A stretch of DNA of 11,098 nt from Bacillota bacterium (GCA_023405875.1 JAEXXN010000062.1:1-11098); one strand, 5' to 3'. Numbered from the stretch's first letter, positions 1-6,352 are shown. Made by a program: numbers and translations. Notes: a model not told the origin generated them from the sequence alone.

Positions 1-133
1 ACACCAGCTTCTCTTTGATCTTTTCCGTAGTTCTGAATTCTTTGAAGCTCAATTCCGGATTCATATGAAGATCTCTCCTGAACTCAATCAGTTCATCTCC
101 ATATAGCTTTTTTAGGTTATCGAATCGTAACAT
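1..133 (-). CDS. M20 family amidohydrolase, N-terminal fragment cut by window edge
   Basis: This is the first 44 codons of a second M20 (hippurate hydrolase/aminoacylase-like) metallopeptidase; the rest lies beyond base 1. The ATG at 133-131 follows a GGGAGG ribosome binding site at about 142-147. The fragment contains FRRDLHMNPELSFKE and then an alpha-helical TTEKIKEKL stretch. This is the N-terminal signature of the family, and it aligns with WRRALHQIPELGLNLPE in the neighbouring complete paralog. The gene starts 31 bp after the stop of that paralog, on the same strand, so the two almost certainly form one operon. Family members hydrolyse N-acyl amino acids or related amides in the cytoplasm using two metal ions. 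No metal ligand is inside this fragment, so activity cannot be judged. Family assignment is good; substrate is unknown. Confidence 0.85.
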   Translation of the reverse strand, partial: MLRFDNLKKLYGDELIEFRRDLHMNPELSFKEFRTTEKIKEKLV

Positions 134-164
134 AAAAATCCTCCCTTAGCTATATTGAACGCGT

Positions 165-1346
165 TCATGGATTAAGAAAGTCCACTACCCCCTGAACAAA
201 AAGTGCTGCGCCCTTATACAAGATGCTTTCATCAATGTCAAATTTCGGATTATGGTGTGGATAAACTACCCCGCCAACCTCTTTCGGATTGTTTAAGAAG
301 AAAAAGGTTCCCGGCGCCTTTTCCAGAAAATATGCCATATCTTCTCCACCCATTACAGGGTATTTCATTTCAAATATATCCTCTTCCGGAATTATCTTCT
401 TTGCTGCTTCAACAAAAAACCTTGTGAAATCCTCTGAGTTTATCAGCGGAGGATACTTAAAGTCGTATTGAAGCTCATAATCTGCTCTCATTGCACATGT
501 TATTCCTTTTGTAATTTCATCGATTCTTTTTGCAATAAGTTGCCTTGTTTCGTTGTTGACAGTTCTTACCGTACCTTCCAGCTCTACGACATCAGGGATT
601 ATATTCTGGTTAAAGCCTCCCTGGATTCTACAAATTGATAATACTGCCGGATCTATTGCCTTTTTTTCTCTGCTGATTATCCTTTGTAAGGTTGATATCA
701 ACTCTGCAGCTATTGAAATGGGATCTACCGAAAGCTCCGGGTATGCGCCATGAGCTCCTTTTCCTTTTATCCTGATAAATATCCTATCCATTGATGCCAT
801 CATCGGACCGTAAGAGACTCCTATTTTACCCTTTTCCATATCTTTGTATATCGTACCTACATGCAGTCCCATTACCGCATCAACCCTGGGATTTTCCATT
901 GCCCCTTCTTCAATCATCGGAAGTGCTCCGCCGGGGTACTCCTCCCCGGGCTGAAACAGCAGCTTTACGTTGCCCTTTAACTTCTCTTTATTGGCGTTCA
1001 GTATCTTTGCGGCACCCAATAGAATTGAAGCATGGGCATCATGTCCGCAAGCATGCATGCACCCGTTGACCGCTGCAAAAGGAAGCCCCGTTTCCTCTTT
1101 AATAGGCAAAGCATCCATGTCTGCTCTTAAAGCTATGGTTTTACCGGCTTGTCCCCCTTTAATGATACCGACTATCGCATTGCCGTCTACCAGGGTATGG
1201 TATTCAATACCCATTTCATCCAGCCTGGCCTTTATATATCCGGTAGTCTCCGGCAAATTCAGACCCAATTCCGGGATCTGATGTAAAGCTCTTCTCCAGG
1301 CTATAATATCAGGTTCAACTTTTTTTACTTCTTCCAGTGTATTAAT
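165..1346 (-). CDS. M20 family metal-dependent amidohydrolase (hippurate hydrolase / N-acyl-amino acid hydrolase type)
   Basis: This is a complete M20D-type amidohydrolase of 393 residues, the usual length. Metal-site motifs are visible: HACGHDAH (Cys100, His102), the GEE pair (Glu135, Glu136), His162 in MGLHVG, and a C-terminal HHN (near 364-366) after GGEDMAYFLEKAPG. HGAYPE near residue 199 marks the lid/dimerisation domain. Known members remove acyl groups from amino acids or small amides in the cytosol; the substrate here is unknown. Start choice: the first ATG/GTG/TTG candidate in frame is a TTG at 1268, which has no ribosome binding site and would delete the conserved WRRALHQIPELG segment. 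That segment is read in frame back to a stop, just inside an excellent AAAGGAGGTGA at about 1353-1363. The only codons at a proper distance are two ATTs, at 1349 and 1346; I chose 1346, giving I/M-N-T-L-E-E-V. It has its own promoter and lies 31 bp before a paralog. Confidence 0.93.
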   Translation of the reverse strand: MNTLEEVKKVEPDIIAWRRALHQIPELGLNLPETTGYIKARLDEMGIEYHTLVDGNAIVGIIKGGQAGKTIALRADMDALPIKEETGLPFAAVNGCMHACGHDAHASILLGAAKILNANKEKLKGNVKLLFQPGEEYPGGALPMIEEGAMENPRVDAVMGLHVGTIYKDMEKGKIGVSYGPMMASMDRIFIRIKGKGAHGAYPELSVDPISIAAELISTLQRIISREKKAIDPAVLSICRIQGGFNQNIIPDVVELEGTVRTVNNETRQLIAKRIDEITKGITCAMRADYELQYDFKYPPLINSEDFTRFFVEAAKKIIPEEDIFEMKYPVMGGEDMAYFLEKAPGTFFFLNNPKEVGGVVYPHHNPKFDIDESILYKGAALFVQGVVDFLNP

Positions 1347-1399
1347 AATTATTCACCTCCTTTACATGACTATTGCTTGCCCGCTCTTTTTGTTCTGTT

Positions 1400-1428
1400 T
1401 ATATATACTGACAATTCAATTATTTCAA
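1400..1428 (-). promoter_or_regulatory. Predicted sigma-A promoter of the M20 operon
   Basis: Read on the minus strand, TTGAAA (1428-1423) and TATATA (1405-1400) are separated by 17 bp, upstream of the M20 ribosome binding site. A TATAAA two bases further on (1403-1398) is an alternative -10 with a longer spacer. The predicted transcript would start near 1393 with a leader of about 45 bases. The upstream DNA is duplicated ahead of the glyA-like gene. Confidence 0.6.
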
Positions 1429-1479
1429 ACAATTCATCTTTTAAAAATGAACTATATTGACTATTCATTGAACAAAACT
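1413..1479 (-). promoter_or_regulatory. Conserved two-box regulatory element, copy A (upstream of M20 operon)
   Basis: This 67-bp element matches copy B at 2929-2995. Box 1 (1413-1430) reads GTTTGAAATAATTGAATT on the minus strand and matches 17 of 18 bases. Box 2 (1444-1479) matches 32 of 36. The 13 bp between the boxes are not conserved, but their length is the same in both copies. Box 2 holds TCAAT, TCAAT and TCAT repeats in the same orientation, starting 11 and 10 bp apart, as expected for a regulator binding one face of the helix. Box 2 would sit roughly 50-85 bp upstream of the predicted transcription start, a usual place for an activator. The regulator is unknown. Confidence 0.6.
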
Positions 1480-1489
1480 ATATAATTGG

Positions 1490-1530
1490 TAAAATATAAA
1501 ACCTCTGTTGTATTTAACCAACAGAGGTTT
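1490..1530 (-). terminator. Factor-independent terminator of the glyA-like gene
   Basis: A perfect 12-bp stem (1499-1510 with 1519-1530; arms AAACCTCTGTTG and CAACAGAGGTTT) closes an 8-base loop 30 bp past the glyA-like stop. On the minus strand it is followed by TTTATATTTT, a reasonable U-rich tract. It separates this gene from the M20 operon, which has its own promoter. Confidence 0.8.
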
Positions 1531-1559
1531 ATATATTCTATAGATTCATTATGCGCTTA

Positions 1560-2816
1560 TTAATCTTCAAAGCTCCCGGCGGGATACAAGGGGAACCTGC
1601 CTATCAATGCTTCAGCCTTTTTCCTGCAGTCGGCCAGATTGGCTTCATCCTCCGGTGCCGAGGCCACCCGGTTCATTATCTCTGCAATCTCCTTGACTTC
1701 AGCTTCCTTCAAACCGCGCTGGGTGATGGAGGTAACACCGATCCTCACGCCGCTGGTAACAAAGGGGGATGCCGGGTCAAAGGGGATCTGGTTCTTGTTT
1801 ACAGTTATTCCTACACTATCAAGGGCTGTTTGGAACAGCTTCCCGCTTATGCTCTTGGATCTCAGGTCCACCATTACTATATGGTTGTCCGTTGTACCGC
1901 TTACTATGCGGAAGCCGTGCTTTGTCAGCTCATTGGCCAGGGTCTTTGCATTTACGAGTATCTGCTTCATGATGCTGTGGAACTCGTCGGAAGCGGCATA
2001 TTTCATCGACCATGCCTTTGCCGCCATGGTCGTAAGGTGCATTGAGCCTATTGAGCCCGGGAATACACCTTTATCGATCAGCTTTGCATGCTCCTGCTTG
2101 CAGAGGATGAATCCGCTTCTCGGTCCGCAGAAGGTCTTGGTAGTTGAAGAAGTAACAAAGTCTGCATGAGGTACAGGACTTGGTATTACACCGGCAGCAA
2201 CCAGGCCGCTTACATGGGCCATGTCAACCATGAAGTATGCGCCGACAGCCTTTGCAATTCCGCTGATTCTTTCATAATCTATCAATCTCGGGTATGAGCT
2301 GCCCCCTGCTATTATAAGCTTGGGCATTATTTCTTTTGCCTTTTTCTCCAGCTCTTCATAATCTATCATTTCTGTTTCAGGATTCACACCGTAAAAATCA
2401 TAGCTGTATACCTTGGAAAGGAAATTGACCGGACTTCCGTGAGTCAGATGCCCTCCCTGGTCAAGCCTCATGCTGAGAACCTTGTCGCCGGGCTTCAGAA
2501 TAGCTGCATAGACTCCATAATTTGCCGAGGATCCTGAATAAACCTGGAAGTTTACATGCTCAGCGCCATATACTGCCTTGGCACGTTCGATTCCCAGAAG
2601 CTCCAGCCTGTCTGCTTCATGGGCGCCTGCCTGGAAACGTCCGCCTACATAACCCTCAAGGGTCTTGTTGGTGAAGATGGAGCCTGATAATTCCATTACC
2701 TCCAGTGGGGCTGTGCTTTCTGATGCGATCATCTCAATATTGTGCTCCTGGCGTTTCAGCTCGTCGGCGACTATTTCATAGAGCTCCGGATCACTTATAC
2801 GGGTATTTTTTAGCAT
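1560..2816 (-). CDS. glyA: Divergent GlyA-family PLP enzyme (serine hydroxymethyltransferase-like)
   Basis: This is a full-length (418 residues) fold-type I PLP enzyme of the serine hydroxymethyltransferase family. Housekeeping members interconvert serine and glycine with tetrahydrofolate in the cytosol. PLP features are intact: SGSSAN (93-98), GGHLTHG (121-127), VDMAH (197-201), Lys227 in TTKTFCGPRSG, and the carboxylate-binding Arg358 in TSGVRIG. Against the E. coli sequence as I recall it, several catalytic positions are changed: Tyr55 is Thr52, Tyr65 is Gln62, the His next to the PLP lysine (His228) is Thr226, and GGPLMH is IGSMHL. Glu57 is kept as Glu54. The protein is therefore in the family, but folate-dependent serine/glycine activity is uncertain; an aldolase-like or alpha-methyl-amino-acid reaction is possible. 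The ATG at 2816 is preferred because AGGTGG lies 5 bp upstream; a GTG at 2825 sits inside that site. It forms its own unit with promoter and terminator. The symbol is given by family only. Confidence 0.85.
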   Translation of the reverse strand: MLKNTRISDPELYEIVADELKRQEHNIEMIASESTAPLEVMELSGSIFTNKTLEGYVGGRFQAGAHEADRLELLGIERAKAVYGAEHVNFQVYSGSSANYGVYAAILKPGDKVLSMRLDQGGHLTHGSPVNFLSKVYSYDFYGVNPETEMIDYEELEKKAKEIMPKLIIAGGSSYPRLIDYERISGIAKAVGAYFMVDMAHVSGLVAAGVIPSPVPHADFVTSSTTKTFCGPRSGFILCKQEHAKLIDKGVFPGSIGSMHLTTMAAKAWSMKYAASDEFHSIMKQILVNAKTLANELTKHGFRIVSGTTDNHIVMVDLRSKSISGKLFQTALDSVGITVNKNQIPFDPASPFVTSGVRIGVTSITQRGLKEAEVKEIAEIMNRVASAPEDEANLADCRKKAEALIGRFPLYPAGSFED

Positions 2817-2905
2817 TTTATCCACCTCTCTCTTTCTTGTTATCCTCTGTAATATTCATTAACAGCCAGTAGTTCTTATAAAATTCACATGCTTTGCCTT
2901 ACATT

Positions 2906-2935
2906 ATTATATACTGATTTTTATGTGTAATTCAA
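2906..2935 (-). promoter_or_regulatory. Predicted sigma-A promoter of the glyA-like gene
   Basis: On the minus strand TTGAAT (2935-2930) and a perfect TATAAT (2911-2906) are 18 bp apart. The leader would be about 80 bases and shows no glycine-riboswitch or T-box hallmarks. The -10 flank TCAGTATATA also occurs at the M20 promoter. Confidence 0.7.
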
Positions 2936-2995
2936 TTATTACAAACCTTGTGAATTTTTGAAATCAACTAAATTGACTATTTATTGAACAAAACT
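2929..2995 (-). promoter_or_regulatory. Conserved two-box regulatory element, copy B (upstream of glyA-like gene)
   Basis: This is the partner of the element at 1413-1479. Box 1 is 2929-2946 (GTTTGTAATAATTGAATT on the minus strand) and box 2 is 2960-2995, with the same 13-bp gap. In this copy the boxes lie 10 bp further from the shared -10 flank than in copy A, close to one helical turn, so a bound protein would face RNA polymerase from the same side. The third phased repeat is altered here (TGAT instead of TCAT). Confidence 0.6.
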
Positions 2996-3031
2996 GCAAT
3001 AGCCCGTCAAACCGGCATATATAAAATACAG

Positions 3032-3065
3032 ATTTAACTTATTGCGCCGGCATAATAAGTTAAAT
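3032..3065. repeat. 12-bp perfect inverted repeat
   Basis: ATTTAACTTATT (3032-3043) and AATAAGTTAAAT (3054-3065) flank a 10-base GC-rich centre. No T-run follows on either strand, so it is not a standard terminator. It lies between the divergent glyA-like and coiled-coil genes and could be an operator or an RNA hairpin. Otherwise the 484-base gap (2817-3300) holds only the glyA-like promoter region and the repeats at 3198-3266; I found no clear promoter for the plus-strand gene. Confidence 0.5.
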
Positions 3066-3197
3066 TCAGTAACATTTTGTACGAATTATTCATATATTAA
3101 TAAATATCTGATTATTGCTGCAGCCCGGCAGGAAAACCCCAAAATTCGGCGAAATATAAATGCATGACATAACGCACGCAGTCCAGCTTTTATTGAA

Positions 3198-3266
3198 TAG
3201 TACGATTCGCAGCATCAGGGAAAACCTTTCGCACTATTGAGCAGAATATGATGAATTTAGTGCGAA
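3198..3266. repeat. TAGTGCGAA repeats upstream of the coiled-coil gene
   Basis: TTCGCACTA (3228-3236) and TAGTGCGAA (3258-3266) form a perfect 9-bp inverted repeat with a 21-bp spacer. A related TAGTACGA lies at 3198-3205. The group ends 34 bp before the start codon at 3301 and just ahead of its ribosome binding site. It could be a regulator binding site or a hairpin in the mRNA leader. Confidence 0.45.
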
Positions 3267-3300
3267 GCATTCAACTCCAAAAATAAAGGAGGATAAAATT

Positions 3301-3588
3301 ATGAGTTTTCTAAAAAATCTTCAGGAAAAAGCCGTCAGTACAGCAAAAGTAGCGGCAAATAAATCTCAGGATCTGGTTGAAATAGGTAAGCTTAAGCTCC
3401 AGATCACACAGCTTGAAGGAGATATCAAGAAACTGAAATTTGACATGGGCGAGTTGGTTTACAATGCATTCTCCGCAGATTCAGAATTTCCTACAGAAGA
3501 AGTAACCAAGCTGGGTGGAGAAATATCAGCCAAATATGCTGCTATTGAAGAAACAAAAGCAAAAATACAGGAAGTTCAGCAGGACTAA
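3301..3588 (+). CDS. Small coiled-coil protein of unknown function (95 aa)
   Basis: The ATG has an ideal AAAGGAGG 8 bp upstream (3285-3292), and a strong terminator follows, so this is a real single-gene unit. The 95-residue product is soluble, charged and almost entirely helical: a short amphipathic N-terminus (MSFLKNLQEKAVSTAK), a heptad-like helix (about 28-50, LKLQITQLEGDIKKLKFDMG), a break at FSADSEFP (57-64), then a second helix to the end. There is no signal peptide, membrane span or cysteine. The layout resembles the N-terminal coiled coil of small clostridial zinc-ribbon proteins, which usually continue into a CxxC ribbon; that ribbon is absent here. This resemblance is from memory. 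A helical hairpin that oligomerises or serves as a partner-binding scaffold is likely, but the function is unknown. Inverted repeats lie in its leader region. Confidence 0.88.
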   Translation: MSFLKNLQEKAVSTAKVAANKSQDLVEIGKLKLQITQLEGDIKKLKFDMGELVYNAFSADSEFPTEEVTKLGGEISAKYAAIEETKAKIQEVQQD

Positions 3589-3604
3589 ATTATAATACGC
3601 AGCG

Positions 3605-3640
3605 GACACCGTTCCTTTGAAGAGGGGCGGTGTCTTTTTT
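3605..3640 (+). terminator. Factor-independent terminator of the coiled-coil gene
   Basis: GACACCG (3605-3611) pairs with CGGTGTC (3628-3634). The stem extends inward by TTCC/GGGG with two wobble pairs and is followed directly by six T residues. It begins 16 bp after the stop codon. Confidence 0.92.
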
Positions 3641-3692
3641 ATATTCCTAGGTATTTTGTATACATTATATTGAATATTTATCCATAATATAT

Positions 3693-3761
3693 CAATTAAT
3701 CCTGGTATAAGCGCATGGTTCGGGACGCATGCCGTCCATGCGGGCAAATATTTTATAATTG
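3693..3761. other. Structured intergenic segment, possible RNA element
   Basis: In an AT-rich gap (3641-4058) with no credible gene, one GC-rich island can fold well. GGACG (3723-3727) and CGTCC (3733-3737) close a 5-base loop. CGCAT (3712-3716) and ATGCG (3738-3742) extend the stem past a 6-base bulge, or CGCATGG/CCATGCG pair instead. CAATTA (3693-3698) and TAATTG (3756-3761) could close the whole. It matches no riboswitch I know. It could be part of the DUF4914 leader or an independent small RNA. The rest of the gap holds a short palindrome (CTAGA-ATA-TCTAG, 3796-3808), a distant TTCTGG/CCAGAA pair (3969-4003) and no convincing promoter. Confidence 0.3.
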
Positions 3762-4058
3762 CTGAAATACCTATTGTCTTTAGTTTTTTCATGTGCTAGA
3801 ATATCTAGTAAATTCAATACTTGTGCAGCATTTATGTGCTTATATATATGCATATTTATGCTATTAGATTTGCAGATTTATATGACCTATAAGTATAACA
3901 CAATCTGACTTTTTATCTATAAAAGCCTTTTATAACAGTAATTATGATATTTATTCCTTATTATAAAATTCTGGCATACCGATAAGTCAGGGCAACACCA
4001 GAAAATATTATTGTTTTTATTTAAATTATTTTAAATCATTAATAAAGGAGTCGTTGTA

Positions 4059-5939
4059 ATGGATAGCAAGATCTTTAAAAAATCAAATCTTCCAAACGGG
4101 CTTTCGGTCATTCTCGAGCAGAGCCCCAACCTTATAGTTCCCGAAAGCAGGGAGCATCTGCTCCAGCTTGCTCTGGGGGATAAGGACAATATGGTTTATG
4201 AAGTGGCATACGATATCCCGGGCAACGGAAGGATCGTTGAAGCTTCTGTCGCCAGATGCAAGAATGGTGCTGTAGTGAATTACACTGACATTTATATGAG
4301 GCGCAGAGACCCTGACTGTATGGTAATTGCCGATGACGAGGACACCGACAAGCCAAGGTACGACGAACTATACGGAGAGAGCTTCGACTCCTTGAGGAAG
4401 ACTACCCTTGATTGGCTGAAGGAGCAGGAGCTCATTGTTATGCCTTTTATGTCGGGAGGACCTGAGCTGGGCTATCCCAGCCTTCTTGTAGCTCCCTCCA
4501 ATGCAGGCTTTTTTGCTGCCGCCCTTGCGGACATACAGGGCTTCATCCCGAAGAAGGAAATACCCAAGGACTTTGCCCCAAAGGCGGTTATATATCTGGC
4601 ACCGCCCTTCAGGCATACTCACTTTGAGGGAAAGCAGATAGTGGTACACAACAGGCTCAAGGACATGCATGAGCTTTTTTCCTACAATCTGTATCCGGGA
4701 CCCAGTGCAAAAAAGGGCATATACAGCGTACTGCTGAACTTCGGCGAGTTTGAAGGCTGGCTGACGGCCCACGCCTCAACAGTAAGAGTAATAACCCCCT
4801 ATGATAATATCATCACTATAATGCATGAGGGCGCCAGCGGCGGCGGAAAGAGCGAAATGCTCGAGGAGATCCACAGGGAGCCTGACGGACGGATACTGCT
4901 GGCACAGAACACCACCACCGAAGAAAAATTCTACATGGAGATCAGCGATACCTGTGAGCTTCAGCCGGTTACCGACGATATGGCCCTGTGCCATCCGTCA
5001 CTGCAGAACGACAGCGACAGGCTTGTAGTAAAGGATGCGGAGCAGGGCTGGTTTCTCAGGATCAATCATATAAACCAGTACGGTGTGGATCCGCATTATG
5101 AGAGGCTCTGCATACATCCGAAGGAGCCGCTGATATTCCTCAATATAGATGCTGCACCAGGTTCGACCTGCCTTATATGGGAGCATACGATGGATGAGCC
5201 CGGCAAGCCTTGTCCCAATCCAAGGGTTATAATGCCCAGAAGGTTTATGCCGGATGTGGTGGATGAGCCTGTAGAAATAGATGTAAGAAGCTTCGGGGTG
5301 AGGACTCCTCCCTGCACAAGGGAAAACCCCACCTACGGCATCATCGGCCTGATGCACATACTTCCCCCCGGACTTGCGTGGCTTTGGAGGCTTGTAGCCC
5401 CCAGAGGCCATGGCAATCCAAGCATAATGGAGACCAAGGGCATGAGCAGCGAGGGCGTAGGCTCCTATTGGCCCTTTGCCACAGGCAAGCGCGTAGACCA
5501 GGCGAACCTCTTGCTTGAGCAGATATTGGAGACCTTGAATACAAGATATGTCCTTATCCCCAACCAGCATATAGGCGTTTACAAGGTGGGCTTCATCCCA
5601 CAGTGGATAGCAAGGGAATACCTGGCAAGACGCGGCAGCGCCAAGTTCAGGCCGGAGCATCTGGTTGAATCCCGCTGCCCGATACTTGGGTATTCACTGG
5701 AAAACCTCAAGCTGGACGGAAAATATATCAGAAAGAGCTACCTGCAGCCCAATCTCCAGTCTGATCTGGGTGTTGAAGCCTATGATGCAGGCGCAAGGAT
5801 ATTGACCGACTTCTTCAAGTCTGAGCTTGACCAATACCTGACACGCAGGTTGAACCCAATAGGCAGGAAGCTTATCGAGTGCTGCATGAATGATGGAAAA
5901 ATTGAAGACTATATGGACATAATACCTATAAGGCTTTAA
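4059..5939 (+). CDS. DUF4914 family protein with PEP-carboxykinase-like P-loop
   Basis: I recognise this 626-residue protein as a full-length DUF4914 member by VPESREHL near the N-terminus, YMRRRDPDCMV (79-89), APPFRHTHFEGKQ (181-193), NLYPGPSAKKG (210-220) and GMSSEGVGSYWPFATGKRVDQ (461-481). The key feature is GASGGGKS (258-265), a Walker A motif close to the GxSGxGKS/T loop of PEP carboxykinase and HPr kinase, so nucleotide binding is likely. Conserved His and Arg clusters (RHTH 185-188, LCHPSL, APRGHGN) could serve as metal or phosphate ligands, but this is inference. No signal peptide or membrane span is seen, so it should be cytoplasmic. No reaction is established for the family to my knowledge. 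The ATG has AAAGGAG 8 bp upstream. It is a lone gene, with a strong terminator right after the stop and a 470-base gap before it, so neighbours give no clue. Confidence 0.93.
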   Translation: MDSKIFKKSNLPNGLSVILEQSPNLIVPESREHLLQLALGDKDNMVYEVAYDIPGNGRIVEASVARCKNGAVVNYTDIYMRRRDPDCMVIADDEDTDKPRYDELYGESFDSLRKTTLDWLKEQELIVMPFMSGGPELGYPSLLVAPSNAGFFAAALADIQGFIPKKEIPKDFAPKAVIYLAPPFRHTHFEGKQIVVHNRLKDMHELFSYNLYPGPSAKKGIYSVLLNFGEFEGWLTAHASTVRVITPYDNIITIMHEGASGGGKSEMLEEIHREPDGRILLAQNTTTEEKFYMEISDTCELQPVTDDMALCHPSLQNDSDRLVVKDAEQGWFLRINHINQYGVDPHYERLCIHPKEPLIFLNIDAAPGSTCLIWEHTMDEPGKPCPNPRVIMPRRFMPDVVDEPVEIDVRSFGVRTPPCTRENPTYGIIGLMHILPPGLAWLWRLVAPRGHGNPSIMETKGMSSEGVGSYWPFATGKRVDQANLLLEQILETLNTRYVLIPNQHIGVYKVGFIPQWIAREYLARRGSAKFRPEHLVESRCPILGYSLENLKLDGKYIRKSYLQPNLQSDLGVEAYDAGARILTDFFKSELDQYLTRRLNPIGRKLIECCMNDGKIEDYMDIIPIRL

Positions 5940-5941
5940 GC

Positions 5942-5984
5942 AAAATGAGCTTGCGTTCTCTGACGTAAGCTCATTTTAATTTTC
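5942..5984 (+). terminator. Factor-independent terminator of the DUF4914 gene
   Basis: A 15-bp stem (5942-5956 with 5963-5977, one G-T wobble) closes a 6-base loop and runs into TTTTAATTTT. It starts 3 bases after the stop codon. Confidence 0.9.
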
Positions 5985-6081
5985 ATAAGGCCCTGCAGTT
6001 TTTCGAGAAATATACAGCTTTTATTAATGTCGATGTAAAGATACTTCACAATAAATAATTCTTATTATTGGATAATATATA

Positions 6082-6112
6082 TTGACACATATCCCAAATA
6101 GAGGTATATTAT
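6082..6112 (+). promoter_or_regulatory. Predicted sigma-A promoter of the 48-aa gene
   Basis: A consensus TTGACA (6082-6087) is followed after 17 bp by TATATT (6105-6110), or after 19 bp by TATTAT (6107-6112). The start codon is about 40 bp further on. It is the best -35 box in the window. Confidence 0.75.
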
Positions 6113-6153
6113 AGATAGAAGGAAGTAATAACTTGATAAACGGAGGTGCCATC

Positions 6154-6300
6154 ATGAAAAAGTTAATGAATAGAATACTCGATGTATTCAAAAGAAGAGA
6201 TGGAAAAGAGTCTCAGATTAAAGATATTTACAAAGTCTGCATATCAGCTTCGGAGGAATTGGGCAACTACTGCAAGCTGGAAGGCTACAGCAGTAAATGA
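6154..6300 (+). CDS. Unrecognised small protein (48 aa)
   Basis: This short gene has a promoter with consensus TTGACA, a GGAGGTG ribosome binding site 5 bp before the ATG, and two hairpins downstream, so expression is likely. The protein starts with a cationic amphipathic stretch (MKKLMNRILDVFKRR), continues with a charged linker (DGKESQIKD) and ends in a segment with two cysteines (Cys29, Cys40; VCISASEELGNYCKLEGYSSK). It has no clear membrane span or signal peptide and I recognise no family. The N-terminal helix could bind membrane or a partner protein; the two cysteines could form a disulfide or join a metal site. These are guesses. It faces the sugar operon and ends about 100 bp from it. 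Confidence 0.7.
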   Translation: MKKLMNRILDVFKRRDGKESQIKDIYKVCISASEELGNYCKLEGYSSK

Positions 6301-6322
6301 TGCAGATTGACCCGCTGACACA

Positions 6323-6352
6323 AAAGGAAAGAATGCTTTAACCTTTCCTTTG
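6323..6352. terminator. Hairpin between convergent genes (outer)
   Basis: AAAGGAAAG (6323-6331) and CTTTCCTTT (6343-6351) form a 9-bp perfect stem with an 11-base loop. On the minus strand it is followed by TTTTGTG, so it may stop transcripts of the sugar operon that pass the inner hairpin; on the plus strand it follows the 48-aa gene. Confidence 0.6.

Noticed and set aside
165..1268. TTG at 1268 as start of the M20 gene
   Set aside because: It has no ribosome binding site and would remove the conserved N-terminal segment that is encoded in frame upstream next to an ideal ribosome binding site.
2817..2905. Possible glycine riboswitch or T-box in the glyA-like leader
   Set aside because: The predicted leader is only about 80 bases and AT-rich, with none of the conserved elements of either RNA and no terminator/antiterminator pair.
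3711..3745. GGGACGCA and GGGCAAA strings recalling the c-di-GMP-I (GEMM) riboswitch
   Set aside because: The two strings are in the wrong order and spacing, and the required helices and tetraloop receptor cannot be drawn.
3526..3792. Minus-strand frame beginning MKKLKTIGISAIIKY with a central cysteine, superficially like an autoinducer-peptide (AgrD-type) precursor
   Set aside because: It has no ribosome binding site, runs through the terminator and into the real coiled-coil gene, and lacks an agr neighbourhood.
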